64,000 bases of DNA from Roseomonas sp. GTDB lineage: Bacteria; Pseudomonadota; Alphaproteobacteria; Acetobacterales; Acetobacteraceae. Below, piece by piece: positions 9,102-17,371 of this stretch (its first letter is position 1; each line of letters starts with the position of its first letter). A model generated the notes under the pieces. It saw only the letters and a program-made list of their open reading frames with translations, had not been told where the DNA came from and searched no databases. The DNA lies in contig JAPSLO010000003.1 in the NCBI GenBank assembly GCA_031180725.1, positions 124,001-188,000 on the forward strand, given 5' to 3'. A program made the translations under genes and the position numbers.

Positions 9102-10171
9102 CACGCCAGGGCCCTGGCCACCAGGGCGCAGAAGGCGCCGATCTTCTCCGGGTGGATCCATCGCATCACCGCCACCAGCCCGGCCGGCGGCAGGATCCAG
9201 GTGACATTGCCGCCGGCGCCCATGGCAAAGATGCTCTCGCGCGGGGCCTCGGGCCAGCGCCCGGCGCCGTTCAGCCACCAGAGGAAGCCGTAGGAGGGGT
9301 TCAGCGCGCAGGGCGTCAGGGACCACTCCAGCCATTGCCGCGGCAGGATCTGGCGGCCGTTCCACTCGCCGCCCTGCAGCACCAGCCGGCCGATCAGGGC
9401 CTGATCCTCGGCATGGATGCGCATGCCGCCGCCCCAATGGGTACCGCCCGGCACGCTGGGCAGGGTGCGGCCATCCACCTCCACGAAGGCGTTGTCATAA
9501 GGGTACCACACCCAGTCCCGGCTGCCGCCGATCGGGTCCAGGATGCGCTCGGCGAAGACTTCCGGCAGGGGGCGGCGGAACAGGCGCAGCAGGCAGAGCG
9601 AGAAGCGGTTCACCCGCACATCGTTGTATTCCCAGTAGGTGCCCGGCGCCTGCAAGGGGCGCGCCTGGCCCTTCTTCCCGCTGCCCTCCCGCGCCAGGTC
9701 CCGGCCGCGGTCGATCACATCGGATTTGCCGAACAACTCCCCTTCCCATTCCGAGGTGTTGGTCAGCAGGTGCCGCCAGGTGATGGTGGAGTTCTGATCG
9801 CTCTCGAAACCGCCATCCTGGATCAGGTCGCGCACCGGGGCGTCGAGGTCCGACAGCAGCCCATCCGCCCAGGCGATGCCCGCCAGCAGCGACAGGTAGG
9901 ATTTCGCCACGCTGAAGGTCATGTCCGCCTGGCGCGTGTCGCCCCAATCCGCCAGCCGCGTGCCGTTCTGCAGGATCAGCCCATTCGGCGCCCCGCGCGG
10001 AAAGATCGGGCCGATCACCGCATTGTACGGCGGCGGTTCGAAATGGCCGGCTTCCAGATAGGCGCGCAGGTCGCGGGGGAAGGGCGTCTCGTTCGCCAGC
10101 GCGAAGGCGACGGCTTCGGAGAGGGCGGGGCGGCTGGTACTCATGCCCCAGGATGACAAGCCTGCGGCCAT
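9101..10171 (-). CDS. Serine hydrolase, beta-lactamase/penicillin-binding fold (class C-like)
   Basis: The ~356-aa protein has the serine beta-lactamase-like (PF00144) signature FSVAKS, an SxxK motif, and a WEYND segment that probably supplies the tyrosine motif. MGAGGN near the C-terminus stands where KTG or HTG usually is. This family includes esterases, peptidases and amidases; a true beta-lactamase is unlikely without a signal peptide. The start at 10171 follows AGGGGG; the ATG at 10144 is a possible shorter start. The gene is coupled to the asparaginase (1-base overlap), suggesting an amide or peptide substrate in a shared step, which is an inference. Confidence 0.8.
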   Translation of the reverse strand: MAAGLSSWGMSTSRPALSEAVAFALANETPFPRDLRAYLEAGHFEPPPYNAVIGPIFPRGAPNGLILQNGTRLADWGDTRQADMTFSVAKSYLSLLAGIAWADGLLSDLDAPVRDLIQDGGFESDQNSTITWRHLLTNTSEWEGELFGKSDVIDRGRDLAREGSGKKGQARPLQAPGTYWEYNDVRVNRFSLCLLRLFRRPLPEVFAERILDPIGGSRDWVWYPYDNAFVEVDGRTLPSVPGGTHWGGGMRIHAEDQALIGRLVLQGGEWNGRQILPRQWLEWSLTPCALNPSYGFLWWLNGAGRWPEAPRESIFAMGAGGNVTWILPPAGLVAVMRWIHPEKIGAFCALVARALA

Positions 10172-10239
10172 CTGTAACCCCCTGCATTCATGCCGCCAGC
10201 CCCCCACATGAGGGAGCGTTCGGAAAGGAGAGGCCCCTG

Positions 10240-10785
10240 ATGGCGATGGAGACGGCAACCCTGGGTGGCGGCTGCTTCTGGTGCATCGAAGGCGCGCTGC
10301 GCCACCTGGAGGGAGTCAGCCGCGCCGAGAGCGGCTATGCCGGCGGCCATGTCGAGAACCCGACCTATGAGCAGGTCTGCGGCAAGAAGACCGGCCATGC
10401 CGAGGTGGTGCAGATCGATTTCGATCCCGGGAAGATCAGCTATGCCGACCTGCTGCGCATGTTCTTCACCCTGCACGACCCCACCACGGTGGACCGCCAG
10501 GGCAACGACATCGGCCCACAATACCGCAGCATCATCCTGACCCATTCGCCGGAGCAGGAGCGGGTGGCGAAGGAGGTGATCGCGGAGATCGACGCCTCCG
10601 GCATCTGGGGTGCCAAGGCCGTGACGCAGGTGCAGCCGCTGACGAAGTTCTGGCCGGCCGAGCCCGAGCACCAGGACTATTACGCCCGCAACCCCTTCAC
10701 CGGCTATTGCCGGGTGGTGGTCGGGCCAAAGGTGGCCAAGTTCCGCAAGACCTTTGCCGACCGCCTGAAGAAGGGCGCGGCCTGA
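10240..10785 (+). CDS. msrA: Peptide-methionine (S)-S-oxide reductase
   Basis: MsrA reduces the S-epimer of methionine sulfoxide in oxidised proteins. The 181-aa protein has the signature GGCFWC with the catalytic Cys12, the GYAGGHVENPTYEQVC segment, and a further Cys near residue 160 (GYCRVV) that can act as resolving cysteine. The start at 10240 has the strong site AAAGGAGAGG at 10224-10233. msrB follows after 18 bases, so both epimers are handled by one operon. Confidence 0.96.
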   Translation: MAMETATLGGGCFWCIEGALRHLEGVSRAESGYAGGHVENPTYEQVCGKKTGHAEVVQIDFDPGKISYADLLRMFFTLHDPTTVDRQGNDIGPQYRSIILTHSPEQERVAKEVIAEIDASGIWGAKAVTQVQPLTKFWPAEPEHQDYYARNPFTGYCRVVVGPKVAKFRKTFADRLKKGAA

Positions 10786-10803
10786 GGACAGGAGGCAGGA
10801 CCG

Positions 10804-11229
10804 ATGTTCGGCAGCAAGCAGGCCCCCGCCGAAACCTTCTCCGTCCGCTTGACGGACGAGGGGTGGCGCGTGCGGCTTTCCCCGGAAGCCTATCGCGTGC
10901 TGCGCCAGCACGGCACCGAACGCCCAGGCAGCAGCCCGCTCAATTTCGAAAAGCGGGAGGGCGTCTTCGTCTGTGCCGGCTGCGGAACGCCGCTGTTCCG
11001 GTCGGAGACGAAGTACGAATCGGGCACCGGCTGGCCCAGCTTCTACGCCCCGATCGAGGGGGCGGTGGCTACGCGTACCGACCGCAGCTTCTTCATGACG
11101 CGCACTGAGGTGCATTGCGCCACCTGCGGCGGCCACCTGGGCCATGTCTTCCCCGACGGGCCCCAGCCGACCGGCCAGCGCTATTGCATGAATGGCGTGG
11201 CGCTGGATTTCCGGCCGGCGCAGGAGTAG
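10804..11229 (+). CDS. msrB: Peptide-methionine (R)-S-oxide reductase
   Basis: MsrB reduces the R-epimer of methionine sulfoxide. The 141-aa protein has the four zinc-binding cysteines Cys57/Cys60 and Cys105/Cys108, the substrate segment GTGWPSFYAP, and the catalytic Cys128 in RYCMNGVALDF. A ribosome site GGACAGGAGG precedes the ATG. It follows msrA closely and is probably cotranscribed. Confidence 0.96.
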   Translation: MFGSKQAPAETFSVRLTDEGWRVRLSPEAYRVLRQHGTERPGSSPLNFEKREGVFVCAGCGTPLFRSETKYESGTGWPSFYAPIEGAVATRTDRSFFMTRTEVHCATCGGHLGHVFPDGPQPTGQRYCMNGVALDFRPAQE

Positions 11230-11350
11230 GCGGCGGTCGGGCCGGGCGGCGGCGCGGGGTGACGGAGGTTTAGCCTTCCGCTCATCTCCCCGCGCTAGAC
11301 AAGGCGGCCCGCCGACCCGATTTTGGCGCCGACCCGGCCGAGGACCCAAC

Positions 11351-12430
11351 GTGCGTGTGCGCTTCCTGACGCTTGCCCTGGGGCTTCTGCTCGCCGGTAC
11401 GGCACGCGCTAATCTGGTTTATGTGCTGAATTCGGGTGAGGCCTCCGTCACCGTGCTGGATGCCGCCACCCGCCAGGAACTGCGCCGCATTCCCATGCTG
11501 CGGGAGCCGCACCACCTGGTGCTGACGCCGGATGGCAGCCAGCTTGTCATCGCCGATTCCGGCGGGAACGAGGTGATCTTCGTCGATCCCGCGAAAGGCG
11601 AGGTGCAGCGGCGGGAGCGCATCTCCAACCCCTATCACCTGGAATACAGCCCGGATGGCCGCTACTTGATGGTGGCCAGCCTGCGGCGGGACCAGGTGGA
11701 TCTCTATTCCGCCCACACCCTGTCGTTGATCCAGCGCTTCCGGCCGGGCGACATGCCCAGCCACATCGCCTTCTCCCCCGACAGCAAGCGCGCCTTCGTC
11801 ACCCTGCAGGGCGACCGTGCCGTCGCGGCCTTCGACCTCGACAACCGCACTCATCTCTGGACCCAGGAAGTCGGGCCGGAGCCGGCGGGCGTCACCTGGC
11901 ATCGCGGCAAGCTGCTGGTCGGCATCATGGGCAGCGACCATTTCGTCTCGCTGGATCCGGAGACGCGCGAGGTCTCCCGCGCCTTCGCCATCGGGCGCGG
12001 CGCGCACACGATCTTCCCGGCGCCCGACGGCCGGGCGCTCTATGCCACCAGCCGGGTGGACAGCCGCGTGGCGGAGATCGACCCGGACACCTTGGCGGTG
12101 CGCCGCGTCTGGAACATCGCCGGCGGGCCGGACTGCCTGACTTTCGACCAGGATGGCCGCATCTGGATGACGCTGCGCTGGGTAGGGCGGGTTGCCGTGC
12201 TCGACCCGCGGGAGACCGAGTGGACCACCATCCGTGTCGGCCGCAGCCCGCACGGCATCTTCCACACCGGCATGTTCCAGGCCGGGCCGCCGGAGGCGCA
12301 GCGCAGTGGCCCGGGTCAGGGCGTGGCCGCCACGATCTCCGGCTCGCGCCCGGCGCCGGTGCCGGCCGCCACGCCGGGGTCCCCGGCGGTGCCGCCCAAT
12401 CCCGTCCAACCCGCCGCCGCGCGGCAATGA
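11351..12430 (+). CDS. Secreted YVTN-type beta-propeller repeat protein
   Basis: Translation from GTG at 11351 (preceded by CGAGGA six bases upstream) gives 359 aa. There is a Sec signal of about 20 residues ending in GTARA. The mature part consists of repeated ~42-residue units such as LVYVLNSGEASVTVLDA and LVLTPDGSQLVIADSGGNE, typical of YVTN/lactonase-like beta propellers. A Pro-rich tail follows after about residue 310. Propellers of this type are binding or scaffold proteins in the periplasm; no catalytic residues can be named. The stop overlaps the next start (ATGA), so it belongs to an operon with the deacetylase and hydroxylase. Confidence 0.85.
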   Translation: MRVRFLTLALGLLLAGTARANLVYVLNSGEASVTVLDAATRQELRRIPMLREPHHLVLTPDGSQLVIADSGGNEVIFVDPAKGEVQRRERISNPYHLEYSPDGRYLMVASLRRDQVDLYSAHTLSLIQRFRPGDMPSHIAFSPDSKRAFVTLQGDRAVAAFDLDNRTHLWTQEVGPEPAGVTWHRGKLLVGIMGSDHFVSLDPETREVSRAFAIGRGAHTIFPAPDGRALYATSRVDSRVAEIDPDTLAVRRVWNIAGGPDCLTFDQDGRIWMTLRWVGRVAVLDPRETEWTTIRVGRSPHGIFHTGMFQAGPPEAQRSGPGQGVAATISGSRPAPVPAATPGSPAVPPNPVQPAAARQ

Positions 12431-13191
12431 GCACGCGGCGCCGCGCGGTCCTGGCGGGGGCTCTGGCGGCACTGGCCGCGCCCGCCCTCGCCCAGGCGCC
12501 GGCGCGCTGCGCCGGGCCGCTCTACCTGACCATCGACACCGGCTGGGGACGGGAGGCGGAGCAGATCGCCGCCACCCTGCGCCGTCGCGGCGTGAGGGCG
12601 ACGCTGTTCGTGGCGAATGAGCCGAGCTTCCGCGGCGACACCACCCTGGCAGAATCCTGGGCACCCTTCTGGCGCGCCCGCGCGGCGGAAGGCCATGTCT
12701 TCGCCAGCCACACCTGGCGGCACTGGTATTTCGGCCCCGATCCCGCGCCTGGCCAGGTGCGCTACGCCTCGCGCCGCCGGGGCGAGGGGGCGGAGGTGCT
12801 GGATGCTGCCGCGCTCTGCGCCGAACTGGCGCGGCCGGTCGAGGCGCTGCGGCGCCTGGTGCCGGAGGCGGTGGTGTTGCCGCTGTGGCGGGCGCCGGGC
12901 GGCATCACCTCGCCCAATGCGCTGCGCCTGGCCGCCGCCTGCGGCCTGCGTCACCAGGGCTGGACGCGCCACGGCTTCCTGGGCGACGAACTGGACAGCG
13001 CGAAGCATCCCAACGCCGCGCTGCTGCGCCGCAACCTGGCGAATATCCGCGCGGGAGAGGTGCTGGTGATGCATTGGGGCGTACGCAGCCGGCAAGACCC
13101 CTTCGCTGGCATCCTGGATGAGCTGCTGGCCGGCCTTCAGGCCCGTGGCTTCTGCTTCGAAACCCTGCCGGCGGAGGGCATAGCGAGCTGA
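12427..13191 (+). CDS. Exported polysaccharide deacetylase (NodB-fold)
   Basis: The 254-aa protein begins with an arginine-rich signal (RRRAVLAGALAALAAP) ending near ALAQA, so it should act outside the cytoplasm. Deacetylase motifs are visible: TIDTG at residues 35-39 in place of the usual TFDDG, SHTWRHW carrying the metal-binding histidines, LWRAPGG and VLVMHWG. The second Asp of motif 1 is Thr, a change that could affect metal binding. The start overlaps the propeller gene by 4 bases and its stop overlaps the next gene by 1 base. The likely substrate is an N-acetylated surface glycan, which is an inference. Confidence 0.85.
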   Translation: MSTRRRAVLAGALAALAAPALAQAPARCAGPLYLTIDTGWGREAEQIAATLRRRGVRATLFVANEPSFRGDTTLAESWAPFWRARAAEGHVFASHTWRHWYFGPDPAPGQVRYASRRRGEGAEVLDAAALCAELARPVEALRRLVPEAVVLPLWRAPGGITSPNALRLAAACGLRHQGWTRHGFLGDELDSAKHPNAALLRRNLANIRAGEVLVMHWGVRSRQDPFAGILDELLAGLQARGFCFETLPAEGIAS

Positions 13192-14135
13192 TGTTCGACT
13201 GGTTGATCCGCATCTGGGTGGACTGCTCGGGCACGATCTACGAACAGGCGGTGCAGCCCGCGCTCTACGCACTCGGCATGATGGAATGGGCGGACCAGAT
13301 CCAGGAATGGCTCGACTTCGCGCTGCTGGGTGTGGTGCAGGTGGTGCTGGTCTATGCCGTCTGCCGGCCGCTGGAGGCTGCGCGGCCGGTGGAGCCGGTG
13401 ACCAACCCCGGCGCGGTGCGCACCGACGTGTTCTACACGCTGCTGGCAAAGCTCGGCCTGCTGCCGCTGATCGCCTTTGTGCTGCTCTCCTCGGCCGAGC
13501 GGACACTGAACGGGCTGCTCGCCGATGCCGGCGTGATCCCGCCGACGCTGGAGACGCTGATCCCGCCGCTGCGCGACATGCCGCTGCTGGCGCTGGCGTC
13601 GTATCTGGTGATTCTGGACTTCGCTGAATACTGGCGCCACCGCTTCCAGCACATGTTCGGCTGGTGGTACGCGCTGCATTCGGTGCATCACGCGCAGCGC
13701 CAGATGACCTTCTGGACGGACGACCGCAACCACCTGCTGGACGATGCCGTCTCGTCCCTCTGGTTCGGCGCGGTGGCGCTGCTGATCGGCGTGCCGCCGG
13801 TGCAGTTCGTGCTGATCGTCATGTTCCGCCAGCTCGCGGAAAGCCTGAGCCACGCCAATGTGCGCCTCAGCTTCGGCAGGGTGGGGGAGCGGCTGCTGGT
13901 TAGCCCGCGCTTCCACCGCATCCATCACGGCGAGCTATCGGCGGGCGAGGATGGGCGCAACTACGCCGTGCTGCTGCCGGTCTGGGACTGGATTTTCGGC
14001 ACCGCAGATTTCGACCGCACCAGTTACCCGCGCACCGGCGACCCGCTGGTGCCGGAAAGCCTGGCCACCGGCGGCTGGATCCGCCAGCAGGTGGATGGCT
14101 TGAAGCAGTTCGGCCGAGCCTTGCGAGGGGGATGA
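13191..14135 (+). CDS. Sterol desaturase / fatty-acid hydroxylase superfamily membrane enzyme
   Basis: The 314-aa integral membrane protein has the eight-histidine di-iron pattern: His150/His154 (HRFQH), His163 with His166/His167 (HSVHH), His221 and His242/His245/His246 (FHRIHH). These enzymes insert hydroxyl groups or double bonds in lipids or small aliphatic molecules with O2. Hydrophobic stretches lie at ~42-60, ~82-102, ~130-147 and ~190-212. The ATG shares one base with the deacetylase stop (TGATG), so translation is coupled. It may modify an envelope lipid, as a partner to the two exported proteins upstream. Confidence 0.9.
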   Translation: MFDWLIRIWVDCSGTIYEQAVQPALYALGMMEWADQIQEWLDFALLGVVQVVLVYAVCRPLEAARPVEPVTNPGAVRTDVFYTLLAKLGLLPLIAFVLLSSAERTLNGLLADAGVIPPTLETLIPPLRDMPLLALASYLVILDFAEYWRHRFQHMFGWWYALHSVHHAQRQMTFWTDDRNHLLDDAVSSLWFGAVALLIGVPPVQFVLIVMFRQLAESLSHANVRLSFGRVGERLLVSPRFHRIHHGELSAGEDGRNYAVLLPVWDWIFGTADFDRTSYPRTGDPLVPESLATGGWIRQQVDGLKQFGRALRGG

Positions 14136-14171
14136 CCAGTTGCGGCGCACCGATGTGCGCCGCAACCGTCA

Positions 14172-14522
14172 TCAGCGATAGTTCGGCCGGTAGCCCGCTG
14201 GCGGCGCGCCGTAGTGCCACTGGCCATACTGGTCGTACCAGCCGCCATAGCGCGGATCCACCGGCTGCGCCGGATAGGGCGTGGCCGGGATGGCCTCGGG
14301 CTGCGGCGGCGGTGTCAGCGCGCCTGCGACGCCACCCAGAGCGCCGCCGATCAGCGCACCGCGGCCGGCGCTGCCCGTCATGCTGCCGATCAGGGCCCCG
14401 GCCCCGGCGCCCAGCGCCGCACCACCCAGCGCACGCTGGTTGCGGTCGTTGACATCCACCTGCGCACAGGCCGAGAGCGCCAGGGCAGGCACCAGCATCA
14501 TGGCCGCCAGCTTCATCCGCAT
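14172..14522 (-). CDS. Small glycine-zipper lipoprotein
   Basis: The 116-aa protein has a lipoprotein signal with lipobox LSAC (Cys19). A glycine-zipper segment (GGAALGAGAGALIGSMTG and GALIGGALGGVAGAL) follows at ~33-68, then a Pro/Tyr-rich tail with YGGWYDQYGQWHYG. Such YMGG/rickettsial-17-kDa-like lipoproteins sit in the outer membrane and are often found as envelope-stress proteins. The start has GGAGGGAAG upstream. No specific function is known. Confidence 0.8.
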   Translation of the reverse strand: MRMKLAAMMLVPALALSACAQVDVNDRNQRALGGAALGAGAGALIGSMTGSAGRGALIGGALGGVAGALTPPPQPEAIPATPYPAQPVDPRYGGWYDQYGQWHYGAPPAGYRPNYR

Positions 14523-14594
14523 CAGATCTTCCCTCCGTTGCCTGCCGCGGGTGGTATTGCCCGAAGGCGGCCAAGATGCGGCAGGATCCGGGCC

Positions 14595-15476
14595 TCAGGC
14601 GGTCATGCCGCCCCGCGCCGAGAGCGGGTCGTTCGCCGCCGTCGGCGTCGCGCCCATCGTCTGATCGGTCTGTGCGCCGCCATCCGGCCGCGGCGGGGCC
14701 AGCACCGGCTTCTCGCCCAGCGGTTCGCTGCGCCGCGCTTCGAAGGTGCCCTTGCCGTCCAGCGAGCCGCCCTGCGTCCAGCGCCCCTCTGGCACCATGC
14801 CGGAGATGTCGTGGCCAAAATAGGCATAGGCGAAGCGCTTGTGCTCTTCGGTGTCGGGCACGGAATTCGGTACAGGAAGCTGCCCCTGGAAGCCGCCCAG
14901 CTCCTCGATCACCGCCAGCCATTGTTGTTGGTGCATGGTGTCACGCGCGATCAGGAAGCTCAGCATGTCCTTCATTCCGGGATCGTCCGTCATGCCGCGC
15001 AGCCGGGCGGCCAGGGCACGGCCGGTCGCTTCTGCCGCGACGTTGGAGAACATGTCCCCCGCGATGTTGCCGCTGGCATAGACGTGGCTGGCATTGAAGG
15101 GCACGCCATTCGCGTCCTCCGGTGTGGCGCCGAGCCCTGTCGAGAGGATGTGGCGCAGGTTCATCCCGTTCAACACCGCGCCCGCGATGGGATTGGCCGA
15201 GACCTCCTCCTGGAAGGAAAGCGGCGCGCCTTCCAGGTTCAGCGCGACGGCGGTGGACAACATCTCGATATGGCCGATCTCCTCGGTACCGGTGTTCAGC
15301 AGCATATCGCGGTACTTCACCGGGCCGCGGCTGCCCCAGCCCTGGAACAGGTATTGCAGGCAGACGCGAATCTCACCTTCCACGCCGCCGATCGCCTGTT
15401 GCAGTGCCTTGGCGAAGACGGGGTTCGGGCGCTCCACCCGCACCGGGTATTGCAGCTTTCCATCCATATAGAACAT
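14595..15476 (-). CDS. Manganese catalase
   Basis: Mn catalase breaks down H2O2 with a di-manganese centre. The 293-aa protein (start MFYMDGKLQYP, preceded by AAGGAG) has the five expected ligands: Glu35, Glu66, His69, Glu149 and His182, at nearly the same positions as in Lactobacillus plantarum. The C-terminal tail (after ~240) is Pro/Gly-rich and less conserved. It sits in a region with msrAB (4 kb away) and other stress genes, but is its own transcription unit. Confidence 0.95.
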   Translation of the reverse strand: MFYMDGKLQYPVRVERPNPVFAKALQQAIGGVEGEIRVCLQYLFQGWGSRGPVKYRDMLLNTGTEEIGHIEMLSTAVALNLEGAPLSFQEEVSANPIAGAVLNGMNLRHILSTGLGATPEDANGVPFNASHVYASGNIAGDMFSNVAAEATGRALAARLRGMTDDPGMKDMLSFLIARDTMHQQQWLAVIEELGGFQGQLPVPNSVPDTEEHKRFAYAYFGHDISGMVPEGRWTQGGSLDGKGTFEARRSEPLGEKPVLAPPRPDGGAQTDQTMGATPTAANDPLSARGGMTA

Positions 15477-15612
15477 CGCGATCTCCTTCAGGGTCCGGCC
15501 CCCGGGTGCAACGGCACCGGCGCGGACGGGTTTGGCCGGCTTCACGAAACGACCTTTTGCGGTTCCAGCCTTCGCGGCTACATGAAGGCCGGTGAGGACG
15601 GAGGAGCGGTGG

Positions 15613-16719
15613 ATGAAACGCAGAACATTGCTCGGCGCCGCCGGCGGGCTTTTCGGGGTGGCGGCCGGCGCGGCTGCGCAACAGCCGCATCATGGCTTGC
15701 CCATTCCCTCCGATCGCATGGCGCCGCTACGCGGGCAGGGACCTGTCACGCTGACCCCGGCACAATATGCGCAGCGCTTCGTGGACAGCCCCGCCCCAGC
15801 AGGCGAGCCCGGACGTTGGGTGCAGCGCGCACCGCTGCCGCTGCCGCGCACCGAGATGGCCTGGGCGGCGGAGTGGGACAACAAGCTGCATGTCATCGGC
15901 GGCTATGCCGAGCAGCGGGTGAACAACAACTACCACCACGTCTACGACCCCGCGACCGATAGCTGGTCAGAGAAGGCGCGCCTGCCGCGCGGGGCGAACC
16001 ATGTGGCCGTGGTGGCGCATGCGGGCCGCATCTACGCCTTCGGCGGCTTCAACAACCAGAACCGCGACGCGGACGATCTCGCCTTCGTCTATGATGTGGC
16101 GGCCGACCGGTGGGATCGCATCGCCCCCATGCCCCGCCCGCGCGGCGCCGGTGCGCTGGCCGTGGTGGATGGCCGCGTCCACCATATCGGCGGGGCTTCG
16201 AACCCTGAGAGCGAGCGTGCCTCGGTGGGCTGGCACGAGGTGTATGATCCGCAGGCGGATCGCTGGGAACGGCGCAAGGCCCTGCCCGGTGCGCGCGACC
16301 ATGCCGGCGTGGTCGCGCATAACGGCCTGATCCACATCATCGGCGGCCGCTTCAACACCTTCGAATACAATACCGGTCTGCATCATGTGTACGATCCGCG
16401 TGCCGATCAGTGGACCACGCGCGCGCCCATGCCCACGCCGCGTTCCGGCCATGGGCTGGTGATCTATCGGGGCCGCTTCTTCGCCATGGGCGGGGAAAGC
16501 GGCGTCTTCGTCAGTGGCGAACTGACCGGCAAGGTGCACGGCCAGACGGAAAGCTACGACCCCGCCAGCGACAGCTGGCAGCACCACGCGCCGATGCCTA
16601 CGCCGCGCCACGGCATGGGGGCGGTGACGATCGGCGACTACATCTATGTTGCGGGCGGCGGGCCCATAGTGGGCGGCGGCATCAAGACCGCGGTGCATGA
16701 AGCCTTCACCCTGGGCTGA
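15613..16719 (+). CDS. Exported Kelch-repeat (galactose-oxidase-like) beta-propeller
   Basis: The start at 15613 has GGAGGAG upstream; it gives 368 aa. The leader KRRTLLGAAGGLFG looks like a twin-arginine signal, with cleavage near GAAA. The rest has six Kelch units, seen as the repeated double-glycine turns HVIGGYAE, IYAFGGFN, VHHIGGAS, IHIIGGRF, FFAMGGES and IYVAGGGP, each followed by VYDPATDSW-type strands. This is a six-bladed propeller as in NanM or galactose oxidase; no copper-ligand residues can be assigned. The last 23 bases overlap the next gene. Confidence 0.85.
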   Translation: MKRRTLLGAAGGLFGVAAGAAAQQPHHGLPIPSDRMAPLRGQGPVTLTPAQYAQRFVDSPAPAGEPGRWVQRAPLPLPRTEMAWAAEWDNKLHVIGGYAEQRVNNNYHHVYDPATDSWSEKARLPRGANHVAVVAHAGRIYAFGGFNNQNRDADDLAFVYDVAADRWDRIAPMPRPRGAGALAVVDGRVHHIGGASNPESERASVGWHEVYDPQADRWERRKALPGARDHAGVVAHNGLIHIIGGRFNTFEYNTGLHHVYDPRADQWTTRAPMPTPRSGHGLVIYRGRFFAMGGESGVFVSGELTGKVHGQTESYDPASDSWQHHAPMPTPRHGMGAVTIGDYIYVAGGGPIVGGGIKTAVHEAFTLG

Positions 16720-17371
16720 GGCATTCCGGGCTGGGGCGCCGGGCGCGCGCGTTACGCGCCGCGCGCTGCTGGGCGGGATACTTGCAGCGCCGGCGGCGTC
16801 AGCGCGGGCCCGAACCGCGCAGGGCGAGGAGGCGCGCCGCCTGCTAGCGGCGATGCGGTCGGGCAGCGTGGTCGCGGTGATGCGGCATGGCATCACGGAC
16901 CGCAGTCAGGTCGATACCGGCGACCTCTCCGACCGCGCGGGCCAGCGCAACCTCAGCGAGGCCGGCCGGCAGCAATCCCTGCGCACCGGCCGGGCACTGC
17001 AGAAGATGAACATGCCCATCGGCGAGGTGCTGACCAGCCCCGTCTTCCGTGCGCGGGAGACTGCGGAACTTGCCTTCGGCAATGCCGCGCGGGTCGAGCC
17101 GAACCTGACGGCAGATGACTACACGCCGGATCCCGCGCTGCTACGGCAGCGCGTGGCCTGGCTGCGCCGGCGCACCGGCAATCCGCTCTTTCCCGGTGTG
17201 ACGGACATCCTGGTGGGGCACATCGTTCCGCTGAGTATGGTGCTGGGGCGCAGCCTGGCGCAGGAGGAATTTCCGGAAGGCAGCTTCGCCGTCTTCACCC
17301 CCGGCGCCGCCGCCGGCCGGCTGATGGGAATTATCGCGGCCGAGACGATCTGGGCGGCGGCCGGCGTGTAG
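16697..17371 (+). CDS. Exported histidine phosphatase family protein
   Basis: The 224-aa protein has the histidine phosphatase motif RHG at Arg63-His64-Gly65 (VMRHGITDRS) and a second LVGH near residue 177, so the phosphohistidine mechanism can operate. The N-terminus VTRRALLGGILAAPAASARA looks like a signal for export, so it would act in the periplasm, like periplasmic acid phosphatases. The start lies 23 bases inside the Kelch gene. Its 3' end overlaps by 41 bases the convergent helicase gene. The substrate is unknown. Confidence 0.82.
   Translation: MKPSPWAEAFRAGAPGARVTRRALLGGILAAPAASARARTAQGEEARRLLAAMRSGSVVAVMRHGITDRSQVDTGDLSDRAGQRNLSEAGRQQSLRTGRALQKMNMPIGEVLTSPVFRARETAELAFGNAARVEPNLTADDYTPDPALLRQRVAWLRRRTGNPLFPGVTDILVGHIVPLSMVLGRSLAQEEFPEGSFAVFTPGAAAGRLMGIIAAETIWAAAGV

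Noticed and set aside
10144-10171. Signal peptide for the serine hydrolase, which would make it a secreted beta-lactamase
   Set aside because: Neither possible start gives a hydrophobic signal segment, so a periplasmic beta-lactamase was not called.
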